NCBI GenBank assembly: GCA_021234155.1
Contig: JAJEKV010000559.1
Coordinates: 1 to 64,000 of the forward strand
Source: Isoetes taiwanensis
Lineage: Eukaryota > Streptophyta > Lycopodiopsida > Isoetales > Isoetaceae
DNA: 64,000 bases
Direction: 5' to 3'
Shown here: positions 31,890 to 44,226 of the stretch, in pieces
Layout of the letters: the number at the start of each line of letters is the position of its first letter
How positions within the stretch are numbered: position 1 is the stretch's first letter
Made by a program: the position numbers and the translations under genes
The notes under the pieces: generated by a model
Seen by the model: the letters and a program-made list of their open reading frames with translations, nothing else
Databases searched by the model: none
What the model was told of the DNA's origin: nothing

Positions 31890-33284
31890 GTGGTTATGAA
31901 AGTTTTAATGCTGTCATGCTCATTTCCCTTGCTTCCACGTTTATCTCATGTATGCAGTACTTATCATAAAGAAGTTTTTATAGCTGCTCTAAAATGCTCA
32001 GTTCAGAACAATGGTATTGGCAAAAGGTATTTGCATACCCCTTTACCACATGAAGACACAGGGCTGCCATCCACAGCTTTTTATGCTAGCCTTCTAAGAA
32101 CATGCTTGAGTTGCAAGGACCTGCTGGGGGTTAGACGAGTTCATGGGCATCTTTATGAGAATGGTTTTATGAACAACAGGTTTCTCTGTAATCTACTTGT
32201 GGATATTTATGCTAAATGTGGAAGTTTGCAGGATGCTATAGATGTTTTTGAGAAAATCAGTGAGCGGAATGTGTTTTCATGGAATGCAATAATTTCAGCA
32301 TATGTTCATCATGGTAAGTACAAGGATGCTATTAGTCTCTTCAATCAAATGCAGCTGAAAGATGTGATAGCCGACAAGTTTACATTTTCAACAGTCCTTT
32401 GTGCATGTTCTAGTCCAGAAGAATTATTAGAAGGCAAATTTATCCATAGGTGTATTGTGAATAAAAATCTAGAATCTGATGCATATGTTGGGAGTGCTCT
32501 AATCACAATGTATGGCAAGTGTGGAAGCTTAAAGGATGCGCTCTCTGTATTTTTGAGAACACAACAGGGAAATCTGATTTCATGGAATGCAATGATTTCT
32601 GCATATGTTCAGAATGGACAGAATGTGGAGGCATTACAATTATTTAGAAGAATGCAGCAGCACAGTTTGAAAGCAAATAAGCACACATTTGTCAGCATCA
32701 TTGATGCTTGTGCTAATATGACAGCTGTTGCAGATGGTTCATTTCTGCATGCCTGTGTAGTTGATTGTGGTTTTGCAACTGATGTCTTTGTTGGAACTGC
32801 TCTTATCAACATGTATTCTAAGGCTGGAAATATTAAGGCAGCAAATGAGGCATTTCACAAAATTCAAAACAGGAATGCAGTATCATGGACAGCCATGATT
32901 TCAGCGTATGCTCAGAATGGGTATGGTCAAGACGCAATTCAGTTATATGCACAAATGCAACTGGATGGATGGAAACCTGATAAAATTACTTTTGTAAGTA
33001 TTCTTTCAGCGTGTAGGCATGCAGGCTTGCTATGTGAAGGGTTTCATTTCTTTATATCTATATGCAAAGACTATTTGATCAACGTTGAAATGGAGCATTA
33101 TGGGTGTGTGATTGACCTTCTTGCAAGAGTTGGAAAGCTTGATGAAGCAGATGATATAATAGAAAACATGTTAGCTGAACCCATGGGAATGACCTGGGTG
33201 ACTTTGCTTGGTGGTTGTAAGACTCATGACAATGTCTTCCATGGAACAGACGCATTTTTTGAGGGTGAACATAGGATAATATGA
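31890..33284 (+). CDS. PLS-class pentatricopeptide repeat (PPR) protein
   Basis: A single-exon 464-residue frame. The first 50 residues are basic/Ser-rich with few acids (SFPLLPRLSHVC), fitting a mitochondrial or plastid targeting sequence. From residue 62 about ten PPR motifs follow in repeating L-S-P order, for example YAKCGSLQDAIDVFEKI (S, ~106-122), VFSWNAIISAYVHHGKYKDA (P, ~128-147), SWTAMISAYAQNGYGQDAI (P, ~332-350). An S2-like motif (CVIDLLARVGKLDEADDIIE, ~406-425) and the start of an E motif (TWVTLLGGCKTHDN, ~435-448) end it. Members of this class bind organelle RNA base by base and often guide C-to-U editing or processing. The usual E tail ends abruptly, with no E+ or DYW domain, so editing activity would need a partner. 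Its neighbours are transposons; no operon-like context applies. Other starts (residue 3) are possible. Confidence 0.92.
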   Translation: MVMKVLMLSCSFPLLPRLSHVCSTYHKEVFIAALKCSVQNNGIGKRYLHTPLPHEDTGLPSTAFYASLLRTCLSCKDLLGVRRVHGHLYENGFMNNRFLCNLLVDIYAKCGSLQDAIDVFEKISERNVFSWNAIISAYVHHGKYKDAISLFNQMQLKDVIADKFTFSTVLCACSSPEELLEGKFIHRCIVNKNLESDAYVGSALITMYGKCGSLKDALSVFLRTQQGNLISWNAMISAYVQNGQNVEALQLFRRMQQHSLKANKHTFVSIIDACANMTAVADGSFLHACVVDCGFATDVFVGTALINMYSKAGNIKAANEAFHKIQNRNAVSWTAMISAYAQNGYGQDAIQLYAQMQLDGWKPDKITFVSILSACRHAGLLCEGFHFFISICKDYLINVEMEHYGCVIDLLARVGKLDEADDIIENMLAEPMGMTWVTLLGGCKTHDNVFHGTDAFFEGEHRII

Positions 33285-35560
33285 ATCCACTGACATTAAA
33301 ATCTCTTCGAGAAAGGTTCCTGGCACAGTCTTCTTTATCATGTCTTGCGCACTTGGCCTTTTTCAGCCCCACTCCCGTGGCATTATTTGTACTTTGGATC
33401 TCTATGAAACAATGAATTTTGATGACTACGTGGCCACAAATTTGTGCTTAAGAGATATGCTTAATCAGGTGGTAAAGGCCTTTCAATTCATCGTTAAGAC
33501 TGATATTACATGATTAAACTGGAGAGGTTACGGATTTTATATGCTTATGTTGGATGCATGTTAAGGAAGCATGTAATCTACATCAGGACGTGAAACAGAC
33601 TAAAGGGAAGAAAGCTGTATAAAACATGTCCAGAAAAGGGATTTCAGATCAAGATTAAGATCTGCACCAGACTAAGATTTTCCACGACGTGACTGCACAT
33701 GAATATCATGTTTCCAATGTGACCAACACAAGACTCCATGTAACTTTTTTGAGATTTCAAGACCCATGGGGCGCCCAATAAGCATCCGCACTTTTGTTTG
33801 ATGCCAGTATGCATAAGCTCACACAACGGTAACAACAAACTACAATGTGTTACATGTTTAATTACAACCTTGCGGTAGATTTACAAATATCTTACAAATG
33901 ACTTCAAACTATACATTTGCATAATACGCATCAGACTGGAGGGTGTTGGACTTTCCAGAGTAGCCAACAGACTGTGGCCCTTCCTTTCAAGATCTGTAAT
34001 ATGATCTCCATTGTTCTCAGTAGAAAATATCCTCTATGCCCCAAGAAATGCCATCCGTTACACAATAGCTGGTGCAAATGGCATGTGATCAATCCAATCC
34101 TTCACAATATCTAGTTGACCAGCCTGTGCGAGAAGGTCAATCATACACACATAATACATAATGTATAGCAGCTTGTCAAAAGCATATGTTCAGATTGTGA
34201 ACCCGTCAAATATTGGCTTCATGTAATTTGTTTGCTTTATAAATGTTGTCACGAATGGTGTTGATCTAAGAACATTTGATATGTAGCCCTTAGTTATCAT
34301 GTTCTTGAAACAGAATTAAATTAGCTTCATGTCCCTTGACTGCTTTACACAAAGGCCCTTGGATTTTGCACGATATGCAATATTCTCCATGTAAGTTAAT
34401 GGTCCTTTGTAATCTGTCTATTTTAAACATAGATAAAACACAGATTCTTGTGCTCAAGCAAAATATTCCACCTCAAAAGGCTTGTCATTTCATCTAGACA
34501 AAGCATCCCATTGGTGTTTTTTATGATCGATGAAAAGGATTCGGCTTCGTCGTTTATATCTCTTATTAAATTATTTTTTGTTTTTGGAAATGTAGTTATC
34601 GATATTTATATCCTCATATTCCATTGGGCAAATGAACTTTGAAATCAAAGAAATGCAAGGGAGTGCTTGCTTATTTGGTCGGAACTGTGGCTGTCCGATC
34701 TCTATTTCTCGAATTTTATTGGAGACATGAGCTTTAAAATCAAGGAAATGCAAGGGAGTCTTAGAAGCACAAATGTATAAAGCAAATGTTCTCAAGTTCT
34801 TTTTCTTGTTTGAGCATTTTTTGTCCGCTCAATCGAAATAAGTGATCGTGTTGTCTCTTATCATAATGATAACTTGATGCGGTGATTTTTCTTGGCACGC
34901 CATTCATATGTTTTGATGTCATCTCGAATCAACGCTTGCTATTTACGTAAGACCAACACAATCTTAGGAAGATCCGACAGCTGGAATGGGTCTTTTACTC
35001 ATATATGCTTGTGATTTTGTTAAGTGGAACAATGGGCTTGTCTGATATTTGTGATGACCATGAATATTTGTATCAATCCTATTTGGCTTGTGAAGCAATT
35101 GCCATTTAACCGCCTTGTTGTGAAACAACAAGAAACCGATCCGAGAGGATGCGAGTTGATCGAGGAACATTATCCAATATTAACCACATAGAAAATGAAC
35201 ATGAAGGTAATTTGTAATGCGTTTTCAAGTAACAAGTTTGTGTTGGTTATATAACTCAATAGCTTGTGAAAACTTACAAGCACTAAAGGATCTAACCAAA
35301 ATAGCCATATTTGAAAACAGAAACTCACGTACGCAGCTTGCTCTGTGTTTGGAGCCCTTACAAGCTATAAATATACAAGTACCTTATGTTTAATTTTTGT
35401 GTCAGGGCTATATCTTTTGCCATTTTTTTTTACCTCATTGGGTAGATGAAATTCTTATATGGTGAGCATGATAATTAGAATAAAAACAATGCCAAGAGAA
35501 ATTGCTCTCTTTGAAAAGTGATTTGAAAGATGCAAAAGCGAAGCTAGTCATTGCTTACTA
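33285..35560. other. PPR downstream and intergenic DNA
   Basis: No gene was recognised. The first part presumably contains the PPR 3' untranslated region. An imperfect direct repeat lies at 34622-34677 and 34719-34771, both containing ATCAA(A/G)GAAATGCAAGGGAGT. The end may include the 5' untranslated region of the following LINE, whose exact start I could not fix. Confidence 0.5.
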
Positions 35561-35562
35561 GG

Positions 35563-36340
35563 GTGGCGTGAAGGGAATTTGATCCCTTTAATCAGCATTT
35601 CAGACTATCTCCCGTTTGGGTCTCCCTTAGTAACCTCAGATCTGAATATTGGACAGAGAAGGCCTTCAAATCAATTGCAGCCTCTCTTGGTGAATATATC
35701 TCAATGGGTACGAGCAGTAACGAGGCCCCCAAGGTTTGTATATCTATGGATATTCTCAAGGCCATCCCGGAGCATAGGGAAAAAATTATGTTTAAGCTTT
35801 TGACTTCGTGTCTACCTCCTCCTTGTACTATGTGTGGGGCAATGGTCCATGCCTCTATTATTTGTGTTGCCCCAGGAGAGCCACAACAGTTAGTATGTAA
35901 TTTAACTGCCTCCAAAGGGAAGGGAGCGGTTGTTATGGATAAGGATGGCTTTACTCTAGTTTCTGGATCTGCTCAAAGGCAAAGGGAAAGGGTTTTTTAA
36001 TGCTCGGAGAGACCGAGGTGGTTCTACTTTATCTATAAGAGATGCTGACACAAATTGTTATGTTGGAGAATATTCTGGTACCAAGAACAATTTGCAGAAG
36101 GAGCAGCCTAATGAAGTCCCTGTTAATCTGGTCCTTGATCCAAGTAGTCAAATTGTTGCAGAAGAATGTGATGATGGTAAATCGTATGGGTGCAAAGAAC
36201 AAAGGGATCTCGAAGGGACCCGTGATACTTGAAAGCAATGCTCCAAAATTGCCTCCGTGGTCTTTACTCTCGGTACCGAACTCTATAAACACAAGGCAGC
36301 AGATTTGAAGATGTCGAAATATCAATTGAAGCCCTCCCTC
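35563..36340 (+). pseudogene. L1 ORF1 (DUF4283-like and CCHC knuckle)
   Basis: The frame from about 35563 reads REFDPFNQHFRLSPVWVSLS and then EYWTEKAFKSIAASLGEYIS, the end of a DUF4283-like domain. At 35824-35865 comes CTMCGAMVHASIIC, a C-x2-C-x4-H-x4-C zinc knuckle that would bind nucleic acid. No start codon is certain, and the frame is lost near 36000. The 36340-38055 interval should be the ORF1 C-terminus; only short open frames (for example 37374-37910) remain and I recognise nothing in them. Confidence 0.7.
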
Positions 36341-38055
36341 CGGTTGTGGATGGAATAGGTGAGATGGCGATATAGTGTGGAGATGTTCATGCCTTTGTTA
36401 AGGAAGTAAATGAGGTGGCGGTTGTGGTTTCACCAAGATCAGAGCCCCTTGAAATGGCTGATGGAGAGGAGGAAGGTGTCAAACCCCTCTTATGGTGGGC
36501 TGAAAAAAAAAGGGAAGCGCACAGAAGGAAAAAGTGTCTTTTGTTCCGGAGTAATTAGAAGATTCTCCATGAACATTCTCTTTCCAAACTAATCATAAGG
36601 GGAAAAAGTGTGAAGCATATAATGCTTCATTTATACCTATAGTGGGAGCCCTATCCCATATGCGGCATATTAGTCTTTTGAGCGATTCTTGAGAGTCTTA
36701 TCTCTAAAAGCGAGGTAAGCTTTTTTGTTCTCAACCCCTATATATACTTTGGCTCACTAGTATTATGCATCTTATATAATCATAAGGTCCACAACATGTA
36801 TGTCAATAACAATTCTTAGAAGGGTGCTTGTGATTGGAAACCTTGGTTTATGGCACCATGGGGACATTATATATCGTCTTGGGGTGGGTGTTATGTATTA
36901 TGTGGCAGCAAAAATATGACCAAGAATGATCATAAGATTGGCACAATAGGCAAAAATTGCAATGTGGAATCATAATGAATGGGGAAATGGGGTAGTTTTT
37001 ATGCCTTCCACGTGGAAAGTCCCACCATATGGGAAAAGGAGGTATTTGGACGTAATGGTTCTGAGGAAGATAAAGGGTGAAACAAGGAGAGAATATCGCC
37101 AAATATTCCGATGGATTTGGCAAACCAAAGTGCAATAATGAGTGATAGGTTTTGGTGTACATTACGGCATGATCCGGCAAGTATGGCGCAGATGCAAATG
37201 TTGTGCTTGTTAATGCTTTTTGCAATCAAAGACATGATGTTGTACCTTAAAGTGTCCCATGGTGTATTAATCGGTTTTTGTGTGGTCTACAAAAATGCAA
37301 TTACAATTGACTATAGTCGCCCTATTAGGTCAAACAATGGAACAATGCTGCTCAAGCTATAGTTTAAATTCTGTTGTGTCAAGTAAAGGATTATGATACT
37401 TGGGCTTTTATCGTGCAAAATATTGGGATATTGGCCATGGGAAATAAGGAACCCAAAACATGTCGAGGTGCTATACAACTAATAACTGGGGTGGGCAAAA
37501 GGTCTCGTGGGTTTTGTGGGGTAGGGACTTCCATGCATTATTGGCAAGATAGTGGGCTATCTAAACCTCGACGGAATGGATTGAATATTACTCCTTCCGC
37601 TTTGGATTGGGACAAGGGTATTTCAATTGGATGGGGAGCAATAGTGTTGACACAATGGTTTGGGTTGGCAAAAGGGTCACCCCTCAAAAAATTCCGTTTA
37701 TGGTATAAGCTTACCCAATATGGTGATATCATGCCTTCACAAGGAGTCCTGCAAGGGAAACAAACTGACATGCATCGAGGATGGCTAGGTCGAGCTGACA
37801 ACAAACCATTGACTCCTCTAGCTGTAATTTCTAAAATTGAAAGCAACTTGCTCTGCCACCCTGACAAGGGGAGAAAAGTTTATGTATCGTGGAAAATTAC
37901 CATATGGTGATGATAAATACAATGGTTCCTAATGTATGGCCAAATTCAACCCTGTTGGGAAGTAGTTTGAGGGTACACAACTGGAGGGGTTTGGATATCA
38001 CCAAAAATGATAAGGGGTACGTAATAGGGGATGATGCTACTCAAATAGAAAAATC

Positions 38056-38800
38056 ATGAAGATTATTTCGTGGAACCTTCGAGGTATCAAGGGACCTCTA
38101 AAGAGGGCTAGAGTTTTAGCGCAAACAATGAGATCGATGAGCATTGAATATCCTACTTATACAGAACATAGACTTCGACTTCGAGGCCAGTTCCTTAGGT
38201 GCCTAGGTAGGAAGCCAGTATTCCTCTTTTACCTGTGCTGCCAGGGGCACTAAAGGGGGTACGGGAACTTTATGGAAGGGTTTAACTAGTATCTTCGCAA
38301 TATGCTAGGAGATGAGATGGAAGGTGGCGCGTCGTGCAATTTGATCTGAGATGGGATTCAATGGGGAGTGATTAATATTTATGCAACAAATAAGCCTGCG
38401 GAAAGAGCCATTCTATGGAAGGAAATCATGGATTGGGTGATCAGTCAGCCGGTGGTCAACTGGGTACTAGGTGGTGACCTCAATATGACAGATGTTTGGG
38501 ATCAAAAGATTGGTTTGTATAGAAACCTCGGGAGGAGCGACTGGCATGGGATTCCCTTCTCAACAATTATGGCTTCGTTCTCCTCCCACCATCGAATACT
38601 CCCTATGCATGGTCTAATAAACAAAAAGGAATGGACAGAGTTTACTGTCTGCTAGACAGATTTTATGTGGCTAACAAGTCGGCCCCCTTTATGGATCGGT
38701 GCTATGTGGAAGGGGACCTTTCTTTTTCCCAGTCAGATCATATCCCTCTGCCAGACGAAAAGGAAATGTCCCCTTTAAATTTAATACAGGGCTCCTAGGG
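38056..38800 (+). pseudogene. L1 ORF2 endonuclease domain
   Basis: Opens with MKIISWNLRGIKGPLKRARV, the standard first residues of plant L1 ORF2 (N of SWN binds metal). Further blocks are WGVINIYATNKPAERAILW (38363-38419) and WVLGGDLNMTDVWDQK (38460-38507), the D and N being catalytic. DRVYCLLDRFYVANKSA then leads to LSFSQSDHIPL (38632-38755), with the essential SDH. Frames change between blocks and the domain contains stops. The enzyme would nick genomic DNA to prime reverse transcription. Confidence 0.85.
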
Positions 38801-39212
38801 AAGGATCTCTTTTGTATACCAATCAAAGAATACCTGTTAGCTCAGTTAAGGGAAGAGGGTCTTCCTAGTATGAAATCCTGGATCAAGAAAAATGCCGATA
38901 TGAAGGATTGGATAAAAAAGTGGGGGAAACTACGGGCTACCAAATTCCAAGAAACTAAGGTTGACCTATACAACCAAGTTTGACAAGTTAAACAAGGTTT
39001 GATTCTAGATCCCTTTAATATTGCCAATCAGGCACTTGAGAAAACTAGAGGTCGAGAATAAAAGCAATAGAAGAAGAGGAAGAGGCTCGAGGGGCGCTAT
39101 TAGATCTAAGACCAAATGGTATATGAGGTTGATCATGAAAGCTCTAAATGTTTTTAGATTGGCGGGGAGCAAGGGCCGAGAATAGTATCACTTAGGTTAC
39201 TAATGATCGAGC

Positions 39213-40180
39213 GTGGTTCTTAAAGAGGAGGCAGAAATTAAATCCTTCTTCAGGGACAGTTATGAGGGGTTATTCAAAGAAGATCCCCTCCCAAGTGACT
39301 ATTACAGTCGATGCTCTGAGTGGCTCCCCTCTTTGAGGCAAGGCCAGATAGTGACTGATGGAGAAAATAAACTTCTACCTCAAGAGCCTCGTGATGTAGA
39401 AATCTACAAGGCTCTGTGTTCTTTAGCTTACGGTAAGTCGTGGGACCTGATGGGTTCCCTCGAGTTCTATGCAATTACGGATATACTTGGGCCATTCTTC
39501 ACCATTGCAATCAAAGGGAGCATGGGTCAAATACCTTCACCCAGCCCTAGCAATTTGGATTTATCTCCTTGATTCCAAAAGTCAATAAGCCCCAGGTGCT
39601 AAATGAATGGAGACCAATAGCACTAACCAATGTGTTGTACAAAGTAATCATGAAGGTCATTGCTAATCATTTGAAGCCAATCTTAACCCGTTTGATTGGA
39701 TGTGAACAATCAGCTTTTCTCCCAGGCAGGAACATTTTGGACAACTATCTGGCAGCTAGAGAGGGGCTCCATTGGTGCAAGTCTTCTCGCCAGAATTATG
39801 TAATGCTGAAGCTGGATTTTCGTAGAGCCTATGACTCTCTTAGGTAGAGTGGGCTAAAAAATGTGATGGCTCATATGGGCTTTGAAATAAACTTTATAGA
39901 GTTAGTTATGGGTTTGAACAAGATGGCATCAGCATCTGTTCTGGTTAATGGTCAGCCGACTGATCTCTTTGAGCTCAGAAAGGGGATTAGGCAGGGGTGT
40001 CCCCTTGCTCCTTACCTTTTTATAATCATGGCATATCTCTTAACCTGTATGGTGAAAAGCTTGATGACGAGGGGATTGCTGAATGGGTTACTTCTTCTAG
40101 GTTCCAATCTAAATCTGACTATTATGCAATATGCAGATGATACCTTTCTTTTCTTACGATGATGGGAGTTTTCACGCCTT
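39213..40180 (+). pseudogene. L1 reverse transcriptase
   Basis: LNEWRPIALTNVLYKVIMKV (about 39599-39658) begins the classic palm/finger block, then CEQSAFLPGRNILDNYLAA and MLKLDFRRAYDSL (39805-39840), with the first catalytic D. A TAG at 39846 breaks the frame. Then KGIRQGCPLAPYLFIIMAYL (39979-40038) and QYADDTFLFL (40127-40156), where YADD at 40130-40141 has the two catalytic aspartates. The motif set is complete but interrupted, so it is a dead copy. Confidence 0.88.
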
Positions 40181-42102
40181 TCTTGAGTTTTAAATTCTTT
40201 TTACTCCATATCGGGGATTGGGCTGAATCACGCTAAATGTGATGTAATATGGCCTTTTGAAGAAGACATTGATACAAGGGTCAAGGCATGGAATTATCAT
40301 ATAGTGGCAGCTACAGAGACGACTAAGCTGTTGGGTATGCCACTTAACCTTGGAGAAAATCTAAAAGGTCTTTGGGCGCCAATTATAGAAAGGATCCGAA
40401 AGAAGGTTAACCTCTGGTCTTGTAAGCCCTTGTCCACTATAGGGAGAGTGACAGTAGCCAATGCAATCCTTAATGCGACTCATATTTATTACTCCTCGGC
40501 TATTGTAGCACAGAAGTATATATATGACCAGTTATTAGTAATCATTCGTAAATTCATCTGGGGAGGGAAGATAGCTGGGGTTGTATGGTCAGAAATGTGC
40601 CGATGTAGGAAGGATGGGGGATTGGGATGTAAAGACCCAATGGTCCAGGGGAAGGTTCTGGCAGCTAAGTTTGTCTAAGTTTGTCTGGAGGGCTATCCAA
40701 GGGGATGCGTCCCCAGCTATTGCCTTTGTGCGTTACTGGCTTCAGCAGGGTAAGATAAAGGGGAAACCTTCTACCCCTAGAGATGAGGTTAGTCCTACTT
40801 TCATAAATTCTCAATGGGTCGAGGTACTTCCCCAGTAATGAGGAAGATATTAGAAGCTTGGCAGGATGTGCAGAGTCTCTTTAGTATAGCAGATGCTCAT
40901 TGGGAGGCGTGGGGGCTGGTATATTTTGGAACACTAGGATTTGGGAGAGGATGCACTCCCTCTTGCATCCATACACCCCTCGAGTGTTTACTAAATGGCG
41001 TGTTGCAGGAATTCGTAAGGTTAGGCGGTTGTGGGAAAATGATAGATGGATTACTTGGACAAGATTTAAAGCTCTAGTTCAGTGTTGGGGAAGGTGATAG
41101 GAAGGTCTTTAGGAAGATTATGGTGAATGTCAATCTGAGTCTCCCGGTATTGTAGGGAAGAAGATAGGTGGTTGTGTGGGGATGGGGCAGAATATAAAGT
41201 CAAAAAGTTGTATGGATTGCTAATGCACACGGTCCCCATTAAAGGTACAGAAAAGGTTGGGATTAGATCAAGCGTAAAACCAAGGGTCTATTGACAAAGT
41301 CTTGGTCTCCTCTAATTCTTTCCGTTGGATCAGTCTACAAGAAGGTGTATACACTATGACATGGCTGTTGAACAAGGGTGTTGTTCAACATGATCTACCC
41401 TCTAGGATGTCGCGTCGAGGAGACAATGGATCATCTTTTCTTTTGTCCCGATTATAGGAGACTTACGGAGGTGCGTTTGTCCAATTATTGGGCTACGATG
41501 TGTCAGTTTATCATGGCCGCCATTCTAGCCGGTAGAGGTGCAGATATTATTCAACTCACTTTGACCAATATATCATTGTGGTGTATTTGGAAACACCCCA
41601 TGTGGTGTAGCTCTTGGAGGACCTGGGACCGCCAAGAATAAGGATGAGAATAGCTTCAACATGGAGGTAGCCTTCATGGCCTTGGCCCACTACAGGAAGT
41701 TTGACCGCAATTATAACAAGAACTTGGATAGAATTGGCAGTATAAGGGGATTCTATTCATTTTTCAAATGTAACTGGGATCTGGATTTAAGCAGTGTGCA
41801 GTAAGGGTTTATGACCTGTCTGACACCTATCAGGATGTTGGATGGAGGATCTTCGTCTTCAGCGGGGTTTTCTCCTAAGTTCTTGTTGCTTGAATTGGTG
41901 CTAACTCCATATAGTATCTAAGCCTAGATGAAGATGGTTTTTCCTATAGTAATCCGGGGGTAGGGAAGATTGAGTGGTAGTTTTTAGTACAATCCTTGAC
42001 ACTTTACGAAGTTATGTCCGCTTTGTGATAATTCTTTTCTATCAATCCCATTTGGGGATATCCTATGTAAATTTTTATATATTAATACATATTCTTACCC
42101 TC
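40181..42102 (+). pseudogene. L1 ORF2 C-terminal region (zf-RVT) and 3' UTR
   Basis: GLNHAKCDVIWPFEE (about 40216-40262) and TTKLLGMPLNL (about 40319-40351) follow the RT, then the frame 40304-40678 with KPLSTIGRVTVANAILNATH. Near 41400-41460, GCRVEETMDHLFFCPDYRRL fits the zf-RVT domain (E-T-x-D-H-L-F-F-C) found at the end of plant L1 ORF2. From about 41830 the DNA is untranslated to the poly(A). Confidence 0.75.
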
Positions 42103-42124
42103 AAAAAAAAAAAAAAAAAAAAAA
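42103..42124 (+). other. Poly(A) tail of the L1-like LINE
   Basis: A run of 22 A after CTTACCCTC marks the 3' end of the retrotransposed copy. It is followed by TTGAATATGTACACC, which should be one copy of the target duplication; no clear partner was found upstream of 35560. Confidence 0.85.
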
Positions 42125-42242
42125 TTGAATATGTACACCTTGTAGGATTTAGCATAATACCTAAAAATAAAACATGAGACATGGAGGTCATTGGTACTTT
42201 TGAAAGATGTTGTAATCTAGGTTTTCAAACTCAATAAGTGAG

Positions 42243-42346
42243 GTTGAACGTCCGAGGCCAGATATTTGCACGTAAGGCCGAGGCCTGCTAGGGCCAAATG
42301 CTGGGTCGAGGCCTTACGTGCAAATATGTGGCCAAGGACGTACAAC
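42243..42346. repeat. Long imperfect hairpin (foldback)
   Basis: Left arm 42243-42279 starts GTTGAACGTCCGAGGCCAGA and right arm 42310-42346 is its complement with 4 mismatches in 37. The loop is about 30 bases and rich in GGCC. Outside the arms AGTGAGGTT and ACCGAGGCCACG extend pairing weakly. This could be a foldback/MITE-type element or a small-RNA precursor; no target duplication was found. Confidence 0.7.
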
Positions 42347-42360
42347 CGAGGCCACGTTTT

Positions 42361-43885
42361 TTTGTTATCAGCCGAGGCAAAGACCGACAACCACCTTATC
42401 GGGCTGATAACTAATTATCTCCTAGTACTGATAACTAGTTATCACTCCTAGGAGTGGTAACTTAATTATCAGACTCTCCCTTTACACTATAATGTTTGCC
42501 CGATCACAAACCGTATCTTTATAACCTAAGATTGTCAAAGGTTTTGTATGGTATTCGTATAAGAATACCGTAAATAAATCTTGTGGCAACCGTGGATTGA
42601 AATAGAAGAATCACGGGTTTTATTCCTCCGTTTAGGCTCAAAGCATGCCAATACAGCAGACGGTTATGGTGGCCATGGCGGCTCCATGCTTGTGTAGGCA
42701 CTGTGGAGGCTATGGCGCTTCCATTTTTTCTGTAAGAACTATGGCAGGTATGGCGCTTCAGAATCGGGTGGCGGTTATGGCGGTTGGTTTTTTTTTTTTT
42801 TTTTTTTTTATGAACATTATATTACCCAGATACACACTGTTTATTTGGTACTACACGAACATGAACATACACCAGACAAGAGTGAACTTGGAATATGAAA
42901 TTTATTTTGATTTGGCTACTTGGTACACCTCATGGTCGATTTTATCCGCTTTTGATTTATCCTAATGTAGAATTTATGCCATCTCATTCTTTATCCTATA
43001 TCGCGTGCAAGCTAAAGATACATTTGAACTTTGGCTCAAGTGATTTGATCTTTGCCCCAAAATCGTGACTAAAAATGGGTGTGAAACCCTTTTATAATCG
43101 AAAATGACTTTTTGCATCATTTCCACGCAAGTGAAAAACTCTTTTTAGGGTTTATCCACGAATTTGCTTCCTGGTCTATTCGTGATCTACATGACGGATT
43201 TTACTACCCATTCTTTGTAGGGCAGCAGATTGCAAGATGCGCGGAGATGGGCTAAGTGCGGATCTCCATTTATTGGCGCCATGCCATATTCCCGCATATC
43301 CCGTACCGTACCACTCTCTTTTCTTTATGATTTAGATCTTCCAGCCCGGGGAGGATATCTGTTTTAAGCATGCAAGGATGCAGCCACGAACCTTCCTTCC
43401 TTGATTATGGTTTCGTTTCTATATTTAGGGTTCTAAATAAAAAGCGGCATTGGATGGATTAGGATGAATCCCTTTTTGTTCCCTTTCGCACGAAGAAGCC
43501 GGGATAGAAAAGTGCTTGCAAGCTAAGTTTATGTTTTGCATGACCAACTCTGAAATAGCGAGTAGAGGCTAAATCTTATCTCTACTACTATGGCAAAATC
43601 CACATTTGGCAACAAGAAATTGGCAAAGAGCACTTACATATGATGTTGAATTAAATTGAGGCAAATTTGAGCTTTTCCATTCCTGTAAAATAATGGGATC
43701 AAGAGTATCACCATGATCAAGACGAAAAATAAGGTATTTGATTGGTTCTGGGATGGTGCCATTTACTTAATCCTGTTTTTATAATACGAAAGAATGGCTC
43801 CAGTTTATTTGCATGGATTCTGGTAGAATTTACTTGGATTTCTCATATCGTGCCTAATAAGGCTCAAGAATATCACCTATCACTC
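42361..43885. other. Interval with glycine-codon-like repeats and poly(T)
   Basis: At 42660-42785 the words GG(T/C)TATGG and GGCGCTTCC recur, giving glycine-rich translations such as GGYGASIF, then comes a run of about 23 T (42787-42809). It may be the remains of a glycine-rich coding repeat or just a simple repeat. A second imperfect repeat, CTAGT(A/T)(C/A)TGATAACTAG-like, lies at 42420-42465. Nothing else was recognised. Confidence 0.4.
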
Positions 43886-44190
43886 ATATATATACAATTA
43901 TATTGGCTCTACCAACATGTTGGTAGAGATTGATCTCGGCGATCCATCTGCGAGATGGGCCGGTCTGACTATTGACACCATTATCACCCCAAGCTGCCCA
44001 CGATTTGGGGCTTTTAATCGACCCCTTGACATTGGGGCATTTCATCTCGGCCAGATCCATCCTCGAGGATATTGTGTGTAGAGTGTGTAGACATTTTTAA
44101 TCCTGGCCGTCCATCGGATGGTCTGGACCCGTCAAAAACAATTCGATTTCTCCATCGAATCTTATCGATGGGCATTTATTTGTAGCTTAC
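43886..44190. repeat. Palindromic module, copy 1
   Basis: Contains ATATATACAATTATATTGG (from 43887), then GTTGGTAGAGATTGATCTCG and GATCCATCTGCGAGATGG (43950-43967), an imperfect palindrome. GGGGCTTTTAATC and ATTGGGGCATTT-like words follow, then TAGCTTACCCTAGTCAATTG near 44184. The same ordered words occur at 52461-52730 and 61495-61620. Confidence 0.7.
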
Positions 44191-44226
44191 CCTAGTCAAT
44201 TGCTTTCGGTCCGGCTATGGGCGGTG

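Larger units (their letters stand above)
35560..42124 (+). mobile_element. L1-like LINE with poly(A) tail
   Basis: From left to right: ORF1 with a DUF4283-like segment and CCHC zinc knuckle, ORF2 endonuclease, reverse transcriptase, a zf-RVT-like end, and 22 A residues at 42103-42124. This is the plant L1 layout. The 5' end may lie somewhat upstream of 35560, and I found no convincing target duplication of the bases after the poly(A). The coding frames carry many small lesions, so it is inactive, but the RT is better preserved than in the minus-strand LINE at 10-25 kb and belongs to a different type. Confidence 0.88.

Noticed and set aside
36848-37225. 125-residue minus-strand ORF within the L1-like LINE
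   Set aside because: It is antisense to ORF1, has no motif and is likely chance.
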